Positions 27,065 to 37,427 are shown, counted from the stretch's first letter. The stretch: DNA of 64,000 nt from Dermatophilus congolensis (GCA_030538115.1 JAUNUP010000002.1:62001-126000), one strand, 5' to 3'. Notes: generated by a model from the letters alone, not told the origin. Numbers and translations: made by a program.

Positions 27065-27082
27065 GACCCAGCGCGCAGACAT

Positions 27083-27115
27083 GCGAAAGCCCCCGCACGA
27101 GGCGGGGGCTTTCGC
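27083..27115. terminator. Bidirectional rho-independent terminator
   Basis: A perfect 14-bp stem (GCGAAAGCCCCCGC / GCGGGGGCTTTCGC) with a 5-nt loop lies between the convergent phosphatase gene (+) and rpmA (-). The stem includes A- and T-rich outer parts on both sides, so it can end transcripts from both directions. If efficient, it separates rpmA from obgE transcriptionally. Confidence 0.8.
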
Positions 27116-27156
27116 GATGCTGTGTGTCGCCGGAGCAACTGAGAACGCTGCGGGCG

Positions 27157-27426
27157 TCAGGACGCCGCGACCGTCTCCTGCTCGACGATGTTGACCGTCT
27201 TGCGGCCACGCTTCACGCCGAACTGCACCGCACCGGCGGCCAGGGCGAACAGCGTGTCGTCCTTGCCACGTCCGACGTTGACGCCGGGGTGGAAGTGGGT
27301 ACCGCGCTGGCGGACGATGATCTCGCCCGCGTTGACGAGCTGACCGCCGAAGCGCTTCACGCCAAGCCGTTGCGCATTTGAATCGCGACCGTTCTTAGAA
27401 CTGGACGCACCCTTCTTGTGTGCCAT
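27157..27426 (-). CDS. rpmA: 50S ribosomal protein bL27
   Basis: 89 aa, the usual length. The N terminus [20 protein letters not shown] is the conserved extension that reaches the peptidyl-transferase centre, followed by [20 protein letters not shown] and a [20 protein letters not shown] segment. It lies 16 bp downstream of rplU in the expected order. The transcript appears to end at the hairpin at 27083-27115 rather than continue into obgE. Confidence 0.98.
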   Translation of the reverse strand: MAHKKGASSSKNGRDSNAQRLGVKRFGGQLVNAGEIIVRQRGTHFHPGVNVGRGKDDTLFALAAGAVQFGVKRGRKTVNIVEQETVAAS

Positions 27427-27442
27427 GTCGAACCTCTCGAGC

Positions 27443-27751
27443 TCAGGAGTTGATCGCGGTGATCTTGATCTGGGTGAGCGGCTGACGGTGGCCCTGGCGG
27501 CGACGGTAGCCGGTCTTGTTCTTGTACTTCAGGATCGTGATCTTGGGACCCTTGGCCGCCTTCACGACCTCAGCCTTGACGGTGACCTTGGCGAGCGCGT
27601 CGGCGCTCGAGGTCACGGTGTCGCCGTCGACGAGGAGAAGCGGAGTGAGATCGACGTTATCGCCGGGTTCGGCGTCGACCTTGTCGACCAGCAGCACGTC
27701 ACCGACTGCCACCTTCTCCTGGCGGCCGCCTGCGCGGACAATCGCGTACAC
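27443..27751 (-). CDS. rplU: 50S ribosomal protein bL21
   Basis: 102 aa from GTG 27751, the normal bL21 length and start ([20 protein letters not shown]). The C terminus [20 protein letters not shown] carries the conserved [12 protein letters not shown] rRNA-binding signature. First gene of the rplU-rpmA pair. About 167 bp separate it from the rne stop upstream, so it may have its own promoter. Confidence 0.97.
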   Translation of the reverse strand: MYAIVRAGGRQEKVAVGDVLLVDKVDAEPGDNVDLTPLLLVDGDTVTSSADALAKVTVKAEVVKAAKGPKITILKYKNKTGYRRRQGHRQPLTQIKITAINS

Positions 27752-27918
27752 GTGGAACTCACTCTCTTTCGACTGATTTCTGCGCATCTCTTCGTACCGG
27801 CCCGTCAACACGGGTCTCGGTGGACGCACGACAAAACAGATTAACGTGTTGCCTGCCCTGGCTCCAAACCGCGCGGTAGTCGGCGGATTGCAGCCAAGCT
27901 CAGCTGGGGTCGGATCGG

Positions 27919-30900
27919 TCAGGACTCTTCGGGACCGGCCGGCGGACCGGCCGGGGATCCCGCCCGCCTGCGCGGCTTGCGGCGGGAGGTCGTGCTGGAG
28001 GTCGGCGCGGAAGTCGAGGCACCCGTCGAGGCCTCCGTGGCTGCGTCGCTCGTGGCGTCGGCGGATGCCGCCTCCACGACCGTCGCGTCACCGGCGACCT
28101 GCGTCAGCGGCGCCGACGTGCTCGCCTCGGTGTCGGTGGAGGCCGTCATGAGACCCACCGACGACAGCTCGACACCGGAGGGGGCACTCGCCGCGCGGCG
28201 ACCACCCCTCCTCGTGCGTCGGGCCGGCGCTGGGGCCTCGGCCACTCCGTGTTTCGCCTCGGCGACGAGGTCGACTGCCGCATCGATGGCCTCCGCCACG
28301 ACCTCGGGCTCGACGCTGCCTGGAGCGGCCGCATCGTCTCCGTGCGAGGCTTCGGCACTCTTGGCCACCGCCGCGATCGCGGCCATCGCCGCCGCGCTGG
28401 GAGCCTTGCGCTCCGGCTCGCTGCGGTCGAGCTTCTCGGCCTCTTCGCGTACCTGAGGTTCGGTGCGCCCGGTATCGCGCTGACGGGTGTTGTCGCGACC
28501 GCGTCGACTACGGCTGCTGCGGCCTTCGTTCTCCGCAGGAGCCGGGGCGATGCGAGGCGTGTCGTGCACGATGATTCCGCGCCCGCTGCAGTGGTCGCAC
28601 GGTTCGGAGAAGACCTCGATGAGGCCCGAACCGACGCGCTTGCGGGTCATCTGCACCAGGCCCAGCGAGGTGACTTCGGCGACCTGGTGCTTCGTGCGAT
28701 CACGCCCCAGGCACTCGACGAGACGACGCACGACGAGGTCGCGGTTCGATTCGAGCACCATGTCGATGAAGTCGACGACGATGATGCCGCCGATGTCGCG
28801 CAGCCGGAGCTGGTTGACGATCTCTTCGGCCGCCTCGAGGTTGTTCTTGGTGACGGTCTCTTCGAGGTTGCCGCCCGAACCGGTGAACTTGCCGGTGTTG
28901 ACGTCGATGACCGTCATCGCCTCGGTGCGGTCGATGACGAGGGAGCCACCCGAGGGCAGCCACACCTTGCGGTCCATCGCCTTGGCGAGTTGCTCGTCGA
29001 TGCGGTGGTGCGCGAACAGGTCCTTGGGGCCGGTCCACTTGCTGACCCGCTCCATGAGGTCGGGAGCCACCGACTCGACGTAGTCGCTCACTGTCTCCCA
29101 CACCGTGTCGCCTGCGACGACGAGCTTGGAGAAGTCTTCGTTGAACACGTCGCGGACGACGCGGACCGTCAGGCCGGGCTCGCCGTGCAGCAGCACGGGG
29201 GCGCTGCCGGAGGTCGACTTCTTCTGGATGCGTTCCCACTGGCGGGCGAGGCGCTCGACGTCGGCCGTCAACTCCTCCTCGCTCGCGCCCTCGGCGGCGG
29301 TGCGCACGATGACGCCCGCGTTCTCGGGGACGATCTTCTTCAGCAGCCCCTTGAGGCGAGCCCGCTCGTTGTCGGGCAGCTTGCGCGAGATGCCGGTCAT
29401 CGAACCGTCCGGCACGTAGACCAAGAACCGGCCCGGCAGCGAGACCTGCGAGGTGAGGCGCGCGCCCTTGTGACCGATCGGGTCCTTCGTCACCTGCACG
29501 AGCACGCTCTGGCCGCTGGTCAGTGCGTTCTCGATGCGACGCTGGCTGTTGGCCTCGAGCCCGGCAGCGTCCCAGTTGACCTCACCGGCGTAAAGCACCG
29601 CGTTGCGGCCCTTGCCGATGTCGACGAACGCGGCCTCCATGCTCGGCAGCACGTTCTGCACGCGGCCGAGATAGACATTGCCCACGCTCGTCGCGCCGCT
29701 CGAACCACCCGAGCCACCGTCGGCGCCCGAGATGTAGTGCTCGACGAGCACGCCGTCTTCGAGCACACCGATCTCGGTGCGACCCTCGACCTCGCGGATC
29801 GCCATGACCCGCTCGACACTCTCGCGGCGGGCGAGGAACTGGGCCTCGGTGATGATCGTGCGGCGACGCCCGGCCTCGCGGCCATCGCGACGGCGCTGGC
29901 GCTTCGCCTCCAGGCGCGTCGAACCACGGATGCCGGTGGCGGTGTCGCTCTCGCGGCTGCGCGGCTCACGCACCCGGGTCACGGTGCCGGGCGGGTCGTC
30001 CGTTCCGTCGGTCGACGTGCCGGAGCGGCGGCGACGGCGCGTGCGGCGGCGGCTGCTCGTGGAGTCGTCGCTGCCGTCACCGGAGTCGTCACCGCTGTCG
30101 CTGTCGCCGCTGTCGTACGAGTCGTCACCCGAGTCGCTCTCGTCCGCGGAGTCGCCGGAGTCCGACGAGCCCGAACTATCCGAGGAGTCAGGGCCACCCG
30201 TGCGGCGGCGGCCGCGGCCTCCGCGGCGACGGCTGCGACGGCTGCCCGTGTCGTCGGAGTCACCGTCGCCGGAGCTGTCTGCGTCGTCGCCGTCGTCGGC
30301 ACCGTCGGCACTGCCCTGGCTCGTAGAGTCGTTGAAGTCCCCCGCGTCAGAGGTCGCGTCGCCCGAGCTCTGCGCACTGCTCGACCCGCGCGACCGACGC
30401 GAACGGCGACGACGGCCGGTCGGCTCGCCGGAGTCGGCCGCGTCACCGGAGTCGGCGCCCGTCGAGTCGTCGGACCCGTCGGAGTCGGCGTCGAACGAGT
30501 CATCGTCTGACTCGTCTGAGTCATGGAAGGCGTCTGCACGGCGCGTGCTGCGACGCACCGCGACGGACGGGTCGGGAGCCTGGAAGATCAGACCGAACGT
30601 CGGCAGCGCCGGTGCAGCGGGAGCCTCCGCAGCGTCCTCGGTGTCCTCAGTGTCTTCGGTGTCTTCGGCCGAGGTGCTGTCGACCGCGTCCTGCGTCTCA
30701 TCAGACTCGTCGGCGCCTTGAGCGGCCTCGACGTCAGTAGCGTCTTCGGTGCTCTCGGTGTCCGCGATGCTCTCGGCCGCCTCGGCAGCCGGCTCCTCGG
30801 CAGCCACGACGGGCGTCTCCTCTACCGGAGCCTCCACGGGCTTGCGGGTGCGGGTGCGACGTGCACGGGCGGGCTTGGTCTCTTCGACGGCCTGCTCGAC

Positions 30901-30978
30901 CTCGGGCTGCGGCTCGACAGCGCGGCGGGTGCGGCGAGTTCGGGGAGCGGGTGCGTCGAAGTCGTCCTCGGAAGCCAT
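27919..30978 (-). CDS. rne: Ribonuclease E/G with long acidic N-terminal region
   Basis: 1019 aa from ATG 30978, which has an AGGAAGGA ribosome-binding site. The first 400 residues are low-complexity: acidic (Glu/Asp/Ala) then many Ser-Asp repeats broken by Arg-rich blocks (about 140-330). The catalytic core follows with an S1-like domain ([20 protein letters not shown]), the metal-binding Asp residues in [20 protein letters not shown] and [10 protein letters not shown], and the Zn-link CDHC. The C-terminal 170 residues are again disordered and end in Ser/Thr/Ala-rich repeats. The fold order matches actinobacterial RNase E, the scaffold of mRNA decay and rRNA processing. Confidence 0.96.
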   Translation of the reverse strand: MASEDDFDAPAPRTRRTRRAVEPQPEVEQAVEETKPARARRTRTRKPVEAPVEETPVVAAEEPAAEAAESIADTESTEDATDVEAAQGADESDETQDAVDSTSAEDTEDTEDTEDAAEAPAAPALPTFGLIFQAPDPSVAVRRSTRRADAFHDSDESDDDSFDADSDGSDDSTGADSGDAADSGEPTGRRRRSRRSRGSSSAQSSGDATSDAGDFNDSTSQGSADGADDGDDADSSGDGDSDDTGSRRSRRRGGRGRRRTGGPDSSDSSGSSDSGDSADESDSGDDSYDSGDSDSGDDSGDGSDDSTSSRRRTRRRRRSGTSTDGTDDPPGTVTRVREPRSRESDTATGIRGSTRLEAKRQRRRDGREAGRRRTIITEAQFLARRESVERVMAIREVEGRTEIGVLEDGVLVEHYISGADGGSGGSSGATSVGNVYLGRVQNVLPSMEAAFVDIGKGRNAVLYAGEVNWDAAGLEANSQRRIENALTSGQSVLVQVTKDPIGHKGARLTSQVSLPGRFLVYVPDGSMTGISRKLPDNERARLKGLLKKIVPENAGVIVRTAAEGASEEELTADVERLARQWERIQKKSTSGSAPVLLHGEPGLTVRVVRDVFNEDFSKLVVAGDTVWETVSDYVESVAPDLMERVSKWTGPKDLFAHHRIDEQLAKAMDRKVWLPSGGSLVIDRTEAMTVIDVNTGKFTGSGGNLEETVTKNNLEAAEEIVNQLRLRDIGGIIVVDFIDMVLESNRDLVVRRLVECLGRDRTKHQVAEVTSLGLVQMTRKRVGSGLIEVFSEPCDHCSGRGIIVHDTPRIAPAPAENEGRSSRSRRGRDNTRQRDTGRTEPQVREEAEKLDRSEPERKAPSAAAMAAIAAVAKSAEASHGDDAAAPGSVEPEVVAEAIDAAVDLVAEAKHGVAEAPAPARRTRRGGRRAASAPSGVELSSVGLMTASTDTEASTSAPLTQVAGDATVVEAASADATSDAATEASTGASTSAPTSSTTSRRKPRRRAGSPAGPPAGPEES

Positions 30979-31114
30979 GTGGCTTTCCTTCCTCATGGCC
31001 GCGACGGTGGCCACACCCGAGAATCCACCATCGCCGGCACCAGAATCAGCGATCGTCGACCGGTGGGGTCACCTGCCGACGGAAGTCGGTATTACAGCGG
31101 CGCCGGCTCGCGAG

Positions 31115-31963
31115 TCACGCGTCACCTGCACTGCTGCCGTCGGCGTTCGCGGCGGCGAAGGGGTCGGCCACCTTTGCGCTTGCGGGATCCAGCGGACCCT
31201 GAGCCAGGCGCGTCACCCTCGGCGGACGCGGGAGGCTCAGATCGACTGCTGAACGCATCGCGGTAAGAACGTCTTCGGGGCGTACGACGGGTGTGGTGTG
31301 CCGCACGACCATCGTCAGTATCGCACACGGGCCCGCCTCCGCCGCAGGCACGAGGCTCAGCACCGCAGAACGGGTGTCGTACGTGCGCGGACCCTTCTTC
31401 AGCACGCGCGTCACCTCAGCCTCCGGCAGGGCGAGGTAGGCGGAGACGGCCCGGTCGAGCTCTGCCGCCTCCTGCGTGTCGAGCTGCCCGAAGTCGAGGC
31501 GCCACACCGAGGCCTGCAGCAGATCTGCGAGCGACCCGGGGGTGGCCTCCACAACTTCTTCGATGCCGTATCCCTCGGGCAGGGCGGCGTCGAGAGCCAC
31601 CCGCACCGCGTCCGGGTCGAGTCGCTCGGCGACCGAGATCTCCACGTACTCGGCCTCGCTCGCCGTACCCGTCGGGGCCGCATTCGTGTACGAGATCTTC
31701 GGGTGCGGGTGAAAGCCGGCCGAGTACGCCATCGGCACCTGTGCCAGGCGCAACGCCCGCTCCAGAGCCCGCTGGAAGTCGCGGGTCGACGTGAACCGGA
31801 GCCGGTCGCGCTTGGCGTACCGGATGCGGAGCTTCTGCACCGTGGGCGGCGGAGGCGGACCGTCCGGCATCCGGGTGCTCCCCCGGCCAGCGGGCTTCAC
31901 GGACCCGGGCGCAGTGGCGGGAACGGGCGCGGGCACAGAGGCCCCAGGCGGCTGGGTCGACAT
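31115..31963 (-). CDS. TIGR03936/DUF2344 family protein (radical-SAM partner)
   Basis: 282-aa protein. After a Pro/Ala-rich N terminus, the core begins with VQKLRIRYAKRDRLRFTSTR and AYSAGFHPHPKISYTNAAP, hallmarks of the family that usually accompanies the TIGR03960 B12-binding-like radical-SAM protein, often encoded side by side or fused. Here the partner lies about 13.7 kb away (45687-47681) on the same strand. Function is unproven; a link to tRNA or RNA modification has been suggested from association with rne and ribosomal genes. Confidence 0.88.
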   Translation of the reverse strand: MSTQPPGASVPAPVPATAPGSVKPAGRGSTRMPDGPPPPPTVQKLRIRYAKRDRLRFTSTRDFQRALERALRLAQVPMAYSAGFHPHPKISYTNAAPTGTASEAEYVEISVAERLDPDAVRVALDAALPEGYGIEEVVEATPGSLADLLQASVWRLDFGQLDTQEAAELDRAVSAYLALPEAEVTRVLKKGPRTYDTRSAVLSLVPAAEAGPCAILTMVVRHTTPVVRPEDVLTAMRSAVDLSLPRPPRVTRLAQGPLDPASAKVADPFAAANADGSSAGDA

Positions 31964-32055
31964 GCCGCCACACGTTACCGGTCGCCTACCTGGCACCAGC
32001 CGCAAGCGATCAGCACGTGAGCCGTTTAGACGGATGCGGCCCGTCGAGTGACAGG

Positions 32056-33144
32056 ATGAGGTACGTGCGCGTTTACAACTTCTCCGCAGGTCCCGCCATG
32101 CTCCCCCTCGAGGTTCTCGAACAGGCCTCGTCCGAGATGACCGATTGGCTGGGCTCCGGCATGTCGGTTCTTGAGGTGTCGCACCGAGGCAAGGACTTCG
32201 TCAACTGCTCCGCCGAGGCCGAGGCCACGCTCCGCAAGCTCGTCGGGATCTCCGACGACTACTCCGTTCTCTTTCTTCAGGGCGGCGCCACGGGTGAGTT
32301 CGCGGCCATCCCGCTGAACCTCACGGCTCCCGGCGACACCGTCTCGTACGTCAACACCGGTTCGTGGAGCAAGAAGGCCGTTTCCGAGGCCAAGCTCTTC
32401 GACCTCGACGTGCAGGTCGTCGCCGACGCCGGTGACGGAAAGTACACCTCGGTGCCCGCCGAGGGGTCGTTCCAGGCCGCGCCCGGCTCCGCGTACCTGC
32501 ACTACACCGCGAACGAGACCATCGGTGGTGTCGAGTTCGGGTACGTGCCTATCTCCGACGCGCCGGTGATCGCCGACTTCTCCTCGACGTACCTGTCGCG
32601 TCCGATCGACGTCTCGAAGTTCGGTGTCGTCTACGGCGGCGCCCAGAAGAACCTGGGCCCGTCGGGTCTCGCGGTCACGATCGTGCGCCGCGATCTGCTC
32701 GGCAAGGCACGCACCGGCACGCCCTCGGCGCTGCACTGGGCGAAACAGGACGAGGCCGACTCCATGCTCAACACCCCGCCGACCTTCTCGATCTACCTCT
32801 TCGGGCTCGTGCTCAAGTGGATCGAGGGCAAGGGCGGGCTGGAGGCGATGGAGAAGCTCAACCGCGAAAAGGCCGAGGCGCTCTACGCGGCGATCGACGG
32901 CTCGAGCTTCTACGCCAACCCCGTCGCGGTCGACTCCCGCTCGCTCATGAACATTCCGTTCACGCTGGCGAACCCCGACCTCGACAAGGACTTCCTCGCC
33001 GGCGCCGAGGCCGCGGGCATGACCAACCTCAAGGGCCACCGCTCCGTCGGCGGCATGCGAGCCAGCATCTACAACGCCATGCCTCTCGAAGGCGTGCAGG
33101 CACTCATCGACTACATGAAGGAGTTCGAGCGCACCCACGCGTGA
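32056..33144 (+). CDS. serC: Phosphoserine aminotransferase SerC
   Basis: PLP-dependent enzyme converting 3-phosphohydroxypyruvate and glutamate to phosphoserine. About 362 aa. ATG 32056 is used; GTG 32065, with GAGG upstream, is an alternative. The N terminus YNFSAGPAMLPLEVLEQA is diagnostic. The PLP lysine lies in VVYGGAQKNLGPSGLAVTIV. The C-terminal LKGHRSVGGMRASIYNAM binds the phosphate group. It is followed 28 bp later by serA, so two of the three serine-synthesis genes are co-transcribed. Confidence 0.97.
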   Translation: MRYVRVYNFSAGPAMLPLEVLEQASSEMTDWLGSGMSVLEVSHRGKDFVNCSAEAEATLRKLVGISDDYSVLFLQGGATGEFAAIPLNLTAPGDTVSYVNTGSWSKKAVSEAKLFDLDVQVVADAGDGKYTSVPAEGSFQAAPGSAYLHYTANETIGGVEFGYVPISDAPVIADFSSTYLSRPIDVSKFGVVYGGAQKNLGPSGLAVTIVRRDLLGKARTGTPSALHWAKQDEADSMLNTPPTFSIYLFGLVLKWIEGKGGLEAMEKLNREKAEALYAAIDGSSFYANPVAVDSRSLMNIPFTLANPDLDKDFLAGAEAAGMTNLKGHRSVGGMRASIYNAMPLEGVQALIDYMKEFERTHA

Positions 33145-33172
33145 TCCCCTCACGCCCGTCGCTCCCCACGCC

Positions 33173-34360
33173 ATGACGAACGAACGCTTTCGCATCAAGA
33201 CGCTCAACGCGATCAGCCCCAAGGGCCTGTCGCGTCTGCCCTCCGACAAATACGAGGTCGGCAGCGAGGTCGAGAACCCGCACGCGATCCTCGTGCGCTC
33301 GGCCGACATGCACTCCATGGACATCCCCGACTCGGTTCTGGCGATCGCCCGCGCCGGTGCCGGCACCAACAACATCCCGATCGAGGCGATGAGTGAGCGC
33401 GGCGTCGCCGTGTTCAACACCCCCGGCGCCAACGCCAACGCGGTCAAGGAGCTCGTGTTCGCGGGCGCGCTCATGTTCGCCCGCAACCTCTTTCCCGCCG
33501 CCCTCTACGTGCGTGACCTCGAGGCCGAGGGCCCCGAGATGGACAAGCTCGTCGAGGCCGGCAAGAAGAAGTACGTCGGCTTCGAGCTGCCCGGCCGCAC
33601 CTTCGGCGTCATCGGCCTCGGCGCCATCGGCGTCGAGGTCGCCAACGCGGCCCTCGGTCTGGGCATGAACGTCATCGGTTACGACCCGGCCCTGTCGGTG
33701 CGTCACGCCTGGCAGCTCGACTCCCGCGTGCAGCAGGCGGAGTCGATGGACGAGGTCTTCCAGGCCAGCGACATGGTCACGCTGCACGTGCCGCTCGTCA
33801 ACGGCCCCAACGGCACCAAGGGCATGGTCAACACCCAGCGCATCGCGATGATGCCGGAGGGGGCGCTGCTGCTGAACTTCTCGCGCGGCGGCATCGTCGA
33901 CGAGGGCGCGGTGCTCGAATCGCTCGACAACGGCCACCTCGCCGGGTACGTCTGCGACTTCCCAAGCCCCGCCATCAACCGCCACCCCAAGGTCGTGGCC
34001 TTGCCGCACCTGGGCGCCTCGACGGGCGAGGCCGAGGAGAACTGCGCGGCCATGGCGGCCGACGAGATCCGCGCGTTCTTGGAGCACGGCGACATCACGA
34101 ACTCCGTGAACTTCCCGGGCGCCAAGCTCATCCGCAACCTCGACAAGACCCGCATCTACGTCGCCAACCGCAACGTGCCGGGCGTGGTCAGCGACCTGTC
34201 GACCGTGGTCGGCGACGCGGGCCTCAACATCGTCGACCTGCTCAACCGTTCGCGCGGCGACATCGCGGTGACGGTGATGGACATCGAGGGCGGCGTCAGC
34301 GAAGAGATCCTCCAGACGATCCGCCAGCAGCCGAACGTCCTCAACGCGCGCCTCATCTGA
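33173..34360 (+). CDS. serA: D-3-phosphoglycerate dehydrogenase SerA
   Basis: Oxidises 3-phosphoglycerate to 3-phosphohydroxypyruvate. 395 aa, the shorter form with a single C-terminal ACT domain (about 320-395) and no intervening domain. The NAD-binding motif is GVIGLGAIGVEVAN; the catalytic Arg is in NFSRGGIVDEGA and the His in ALPHLGASTGEAEEN. The ACT domain (RNVPGVVSDLSTVVGDAGLN) may bind serine for feedback control. Downstream of serC in one operon, ending at a hairpin at 34378-34416. Confidence 0.97.
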   Translation: MTNERFRIKTLNAISPKGLSRLPSDKYEVGSEVENPHAILVRSADMHSMDIPDSVLAIARAGAGTNNIPIEAMSERGVAVFNTPGANANAVKELVFAGALMFARNLFPAALYVRDLEAEGPEMDKLVEAGKKKYVGFELPGRTFGVIGLGAIGVEVANAALGLGMNVIGYDPALSVRHAWQLDSRVQQAESMDEVFQASDMVTLHVPLVNGPNGTKGMVNTQRIAMMPEGALLLNFSRGGIVDEGAVLESLDNGHLAGYVCDFPSPAINRHPKVVALPHLGASTGEAEENCAAMAADEIRAFLEHGDITNSVNFPGAKLIRNLDKTRIYVANRNVPGVVSDLSTVVGDAGLNIVDLLNRSRGDIAVTVMDIEGGVSEEILQTIRQQPNVLNARLI

Positions 34361-34377
34361 GGTAGACCGCTCGCGCA

Positions 34378-34416
34378 GGCCGCGCTTCCCTCCGCATCTT
34401 GGGAGGAAGCGCGGCC
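34378..34416 (+). terminator. Rho-independent terminator after serA
   Basis: The arms GGCCGCGCTTCC-CTCC and GGGAGGAAGCGCGGCC pair over about 15 bp with one bulge, followed by CTTTGCGTT. It lies 18 bp after the serA stop. The U-tract is short, as is common in high-GC actinobacteria. Confidence 0.7.
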
Positions 34417-34563
34417 TTTGCGTTGCAGCAGCACCAGAACGGCGGGTTAACCACTCATGAACATCCGGTGCTCCGCTTGGACACCCCTCCCCTGTGGGGC
34501 CTTCTCGGACGCAATCTGGAATCGAGCGCGACGCGCGTCGCGCCGCGCATGACAGGGGGATGG

Positions 34564-35700
34564 ATGAAGAGGGGCCTCGGGGTCGTTCTGGCGTTGGTGC
34601 TGGTGGTCGCGGTGGGACTGGCGCTGTGGCTCGGGCCACGGCTCGGCGGAGGCGCAGAGGGGCTGGGCGGCTCGGGCGGCGCAGGGCAGGTGCAGCAGGG
34701 CGCCCAGGTGACCCAGGTCAGCGGGCTCGTCGGCTCGGAGAAGGCGCCCTTCTTCGCCGATCCGAAAGTGCGGGAGGCGTTCGCGCGCAACGGACTCGAG
34801 GTCACCGTGACGTCGTCGGGTTCTCGTGACATGGCCACGCGGCCCGACCTGAAGAGCTTCGGGTTCGCGTTTCCCTCCTCGGAGCCTGCCGGCGACCGCG
34901 TGAAGCGCGCCGCCGGCGTGACCGAGACGTACACGCCGTTCCGGTCTCCGCTGGCGATCGCTTCCTTCACTCCCGTCGTCGACGTGCTGGCCAAAGCCAA
35001 GGTCGCGACCAAGAGCGGCGACACGTGGATGTTCGACGTGGCCGCCTATCTGCAGCTCGCCGGCAAGGGCACCCGGTGGAACGCCCTGCCCGGTAACTCT
35101 GCGTATCCGGCGAGCAAGAACGTGCTGGTCACCACCACCGACGTGCGGCGCTCGAATTCGGCGGAGATGTTTCTCGCCCTCGCGAGCTACGTCGCCAACG
35201 GCGGCACCATGGTGACGAACGCGGCCACCGTGAACAAGGTGGTGCCCGCGGTGGCGCCGCTGTTCATCGGCCAGGGATACGTCGGAGGGTCGAGCGAGGG
35301 CCCGTTCGAGGACTACCTCTCCGCGGGCATGGGCAAGACCCCGATGGTGCTCGTCTACGAATCGCAGCTGCTCGGGCGGCAACTCGCCAAGGACGGGGCG
35401 ATCACCGACCAGATGACGGTGATGTATCCGACTCCCGACATCATCTCCAAGCACACGCTCGTGCCGATCAGCCCCGACGGAGACCGGGTCGGGCGCCTGC
35501 TCAGCACCGACCCCGACCTCGTGCGTCTCGCCGCCGAGCACGGGTTCAGGCCCAACGACCGCAAGGTCTTCGTCGACGCGGTCACCGCGGCGGGTGTGCC
35601 CGCTCCCCCAGAGCTGGTCAACGTCGTCGAGCCGCCCACCACCGAGGTGCTCGAGCAGCTCACCGCCGGTGTCGAGAAGCTGTACGGAGGCACGCAGTGA
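34564..35700 (+). CDS. Membrane-anchored SBP-like protein, first gene of an envelope cluster
   Basis: 378 aa from ATG 34564, which has AGGGGG upstream; ATG 34549 is an alternative. One N-terminal membrane helix (RGLGVVLALVLVVAVGLALW) anchors an extracellular region. A Gly-rich linker leads to a domain resembling a type 2 solute-binding fold (SEKAPFFADPKVREAFARNG, ending with a helical repeat VVEPPTTEVLEQLTAGVEKL). I cannot assign a ligand. The stop overlaps the GTG start of the SBP-VWA lipoprotein by 4 bp. Similar gene sets in other actinobacteria and firmicutes lie with TelA/YceH-type toxic-anion-resistance genes; none is seen here. Confidence 0.7.
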   Translation: MKRGLGVVLALVLVVAVGLALWLGPRLGGGAEGLGGSGGAGQVQQGAQVTQVSGLVGSEKAPFFADPKVREAFARNGLEVTVTSSGSRDMATRPDLKSFGFAFPSSEPAGDRVKRAAGVTETYTPFRSPLAIASFTPVVDVLAKAKVATKSGDTWMFDVAAYLQLAGKGTRWNALPGNSAYPASKNVLVTTTDVRRSNSAEMFLALASYVANGGTMVTNAATVNKVVPAVAPLFIGQGYVGGSSEGPFEDYLSAGMGKTPMVLVYESQLLGRQLAKDGAITDQMTVMYPTPDIISKHTLVPISPDGDRVGRLLSTDPDLVRLAAEHGFRPNDRKVFVDAVTAAGVPAPPELVNVVEPPTTEVLEQLTAGVEKLYGGTQ

Positions 35701-37427
35701 AGACGATGACGCTGCCAAAGACGATGCGGGCAAGGATGCGAGCTCTCGCCGGGGTGCTGGTTCTCGCGACGGTGGCCGGATGTTCGGGCGTGGGTGGCGG
35801 CTCCGGAGGCGACGGTTCGGGCGGTGGTCAGGGTGGCCAGGGCGAACACACCGGCCAGGCCGGCACGGATCCGTCGCTCGCCGGCCCGGCGACCACGTTG
35901 CGGGTGCTCGCCGGTTCGGAGATCGCGGACATGACACCGGTGCTGGAGGCCGCGAAGCAGGCCACCGGGGTCGCGGTGGAACTCGACTACGTCGGCACCC
36001 TCGAGGGGGCCGAGCAGATCGCCTCCGGGCAGGCCGCGAAAACCCATGATGCAGCGTGGTTCTCGTCGAACCGCTACCTGGGGCTGCTGCCCGATGGCAA
36101 CAACGCGATCACCACCTCGGCGAAGATCATGGACTCCCCCGTGATCGTCGGCGTGACACAGACGACGGCGAAAACCCTCGGCTGGGACACCAAGGCCCCC
36201 ACCTGGGCCGACATCGGCAAGGCCGCCGCCGCTGGCACCTTCACGTACGGCATGACCGACCCGACGGCCAGCAACAGCGGCTTCTCCGCTCTGGTCGGCG
36301 TAGCCACGGCCCTGTCGGGCACCGGAGCCGCGATCGACGCCGCCCAGGTGGCGAAGGTGACCCCCCAGCTCACGAACTTCTTCTCGGGACAGAAGCTCAC
36401 CTCGGGCTCGTCCGGGTGGCTGGCCGACACGTTCGTCAAGAAGCAGGGGGCGGGCCCGGGCGCCTCGGGTGCAGTCGACGGGATCATCAACTACGAGTCG
36501 GTTCTGTTGGGGCTCAACACGTCCGGTCGCCTCACAGAGCCGCTGACGCTCGTCTATCCCAGCGACGGCGTCATCTCGGGTGACTACCCGCTGTCGCTGC
36601 TCGCCGGGTCGCCCGCCGCCTCCGACCCCGCGACGCGCAGCGCGTTCGACCGGCTCACCGCCTGGCTGCGTACTCCGGAGGCGCAGCAACAGATCATGAC
36701 GACGACGCACCGCCGCCCGGTCGTGCCGGGTGTGCAGCCGGCCGCCGAGTTCGGTGACCGACTGCTCGTCGAGCTGCCGTTCCCCGCGCAGAAGGCCGCG
36801 ACCGACGCCTTGCTCGCCTCGTACCAGAACAAGGTCCGCCGCCCGAGCCAGACGGTGTACGTGCTCGACACCTCCGGCTCGATGCGCGGCGATCGCTTGG
36901 CGCAGCTCGTCAAGGCGTTCGCGGTGCTGTCGGGCAGCGACCGCGCCTCGGCGCAGGGACTCAAGGGCTTTCGCGACCGTGAGCGCGTGACGTTGCTGCC
37001 GTTCAGCAGCACCCCGGCGCAACCGCAGGTGTTCGAGGTGGAGCCGGCAAACGCCGCCGCCACGCTGACCAGCATCAAGGGCGCGGTCGACGGGCTTGTG
37101 GCGCAGGGCGAGACCGCGATCTACGACGCGCTGACCGATGCCTACGCCAAGGCTGGGGCCGAGATGACCGCCCGCCCCGACGCGTTCACGTCGATCGTGC
37201 TCATGAGCGACGGCGAGCGGACGGTCGGTTCGAGCGTCGACCAGTTCCTCGATACCTACGCGAAACTGCCCGAGAACGCCCGCTCCGTGCCGACGTTCAC
37301 CGTGCTGTTCGGCGACTCCGACGTCGAGGAGTTGCAGCGAGTGGCCGAAGCGACCGGCGGCAAGGTCTTCGATGCCCGCACGGCGAGCCTCGCCGACATC
37401 TTCAAGGAAATCCGTGGCTACCAGTAA
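35697..37427 (+). CDS. Lipoprotein with solute-binding domain fused to VWA domain
   Basis: 576 aa from GTG 35697. A signal peptide with lipobox (TVAGC, Cys near residue 29) is followed by a Gly-rich linker and a solute-binding-like domain (about 65-370) with TLRVLAGSEIADMTPVLEAA at its start. A von Willebrand factor A domain occupies about 380-570 with the metal-ion site DTSGSMRGDR near residue 390, plus a later Thr and VLMSDGER. The combination suggests an exported protein that binds a ligand and another protein through a metal-dependent adhesion site. It overlaps its neighbours by 4 and 14 bp, so the three proteins are made together. Confidence 0.85.
   Translation: MKTMTLPKTMRARMRALAGVLVLATVAGCSGVGGGSGGDGSGGGQGGQGEHTGQAGTDPSLAGPATTLRVLAGSEIADMTPVLEAAKQATGVAVELDYVGTLEGAEQIASGQAAKTHDAAWFSSNRYLGLLPDGNNAITTSAKIMDSPVIVGVTQTTAKTLGWDTKAPTWADIGKAAAAGTFTYGMTDPTASNSGFSALVGVATALSGTGAAIDAAQVAKVTPQLTNFFSGQKLTSGSSGWLADTFVKKQGAGPGASGAVDGIINYESVLLGLNTSGRLTEPLTLVYPSDGVISGDYPLSLLAGSPAASDPATRSAFDRLTAWLRTPEAQQQIMTTTHRRPVVPGVQPAAEFGDRLLVELPFPAQKAATDALLASYQNKVRRPSQTVYVLDTSGSMRGDRLAQLVKAFAVLSGSDRASAQGLKGFRDRERVTLLPFSSTPAQPQVFEVEPANAAATLTSIKGAVDGLVAQGETAIYDALTDAYAKAGAEMTARPDAFTSIVLMSDGERTVGSSVDQFLDTYAKLPENARSVPTFTVLFGDSDVEELQRVAEATGGKVFDARTASLADIFKEIRGYQ

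Noticed and set aside
28249..30510. A 753-codon open frame on the plus strand opposite rne
   Set aside because: It is the antisense of repetitive GC-rich rne sequence; its translation is low-complexity without any domain, whereas the minus strand encodes clear RNase E motifs.
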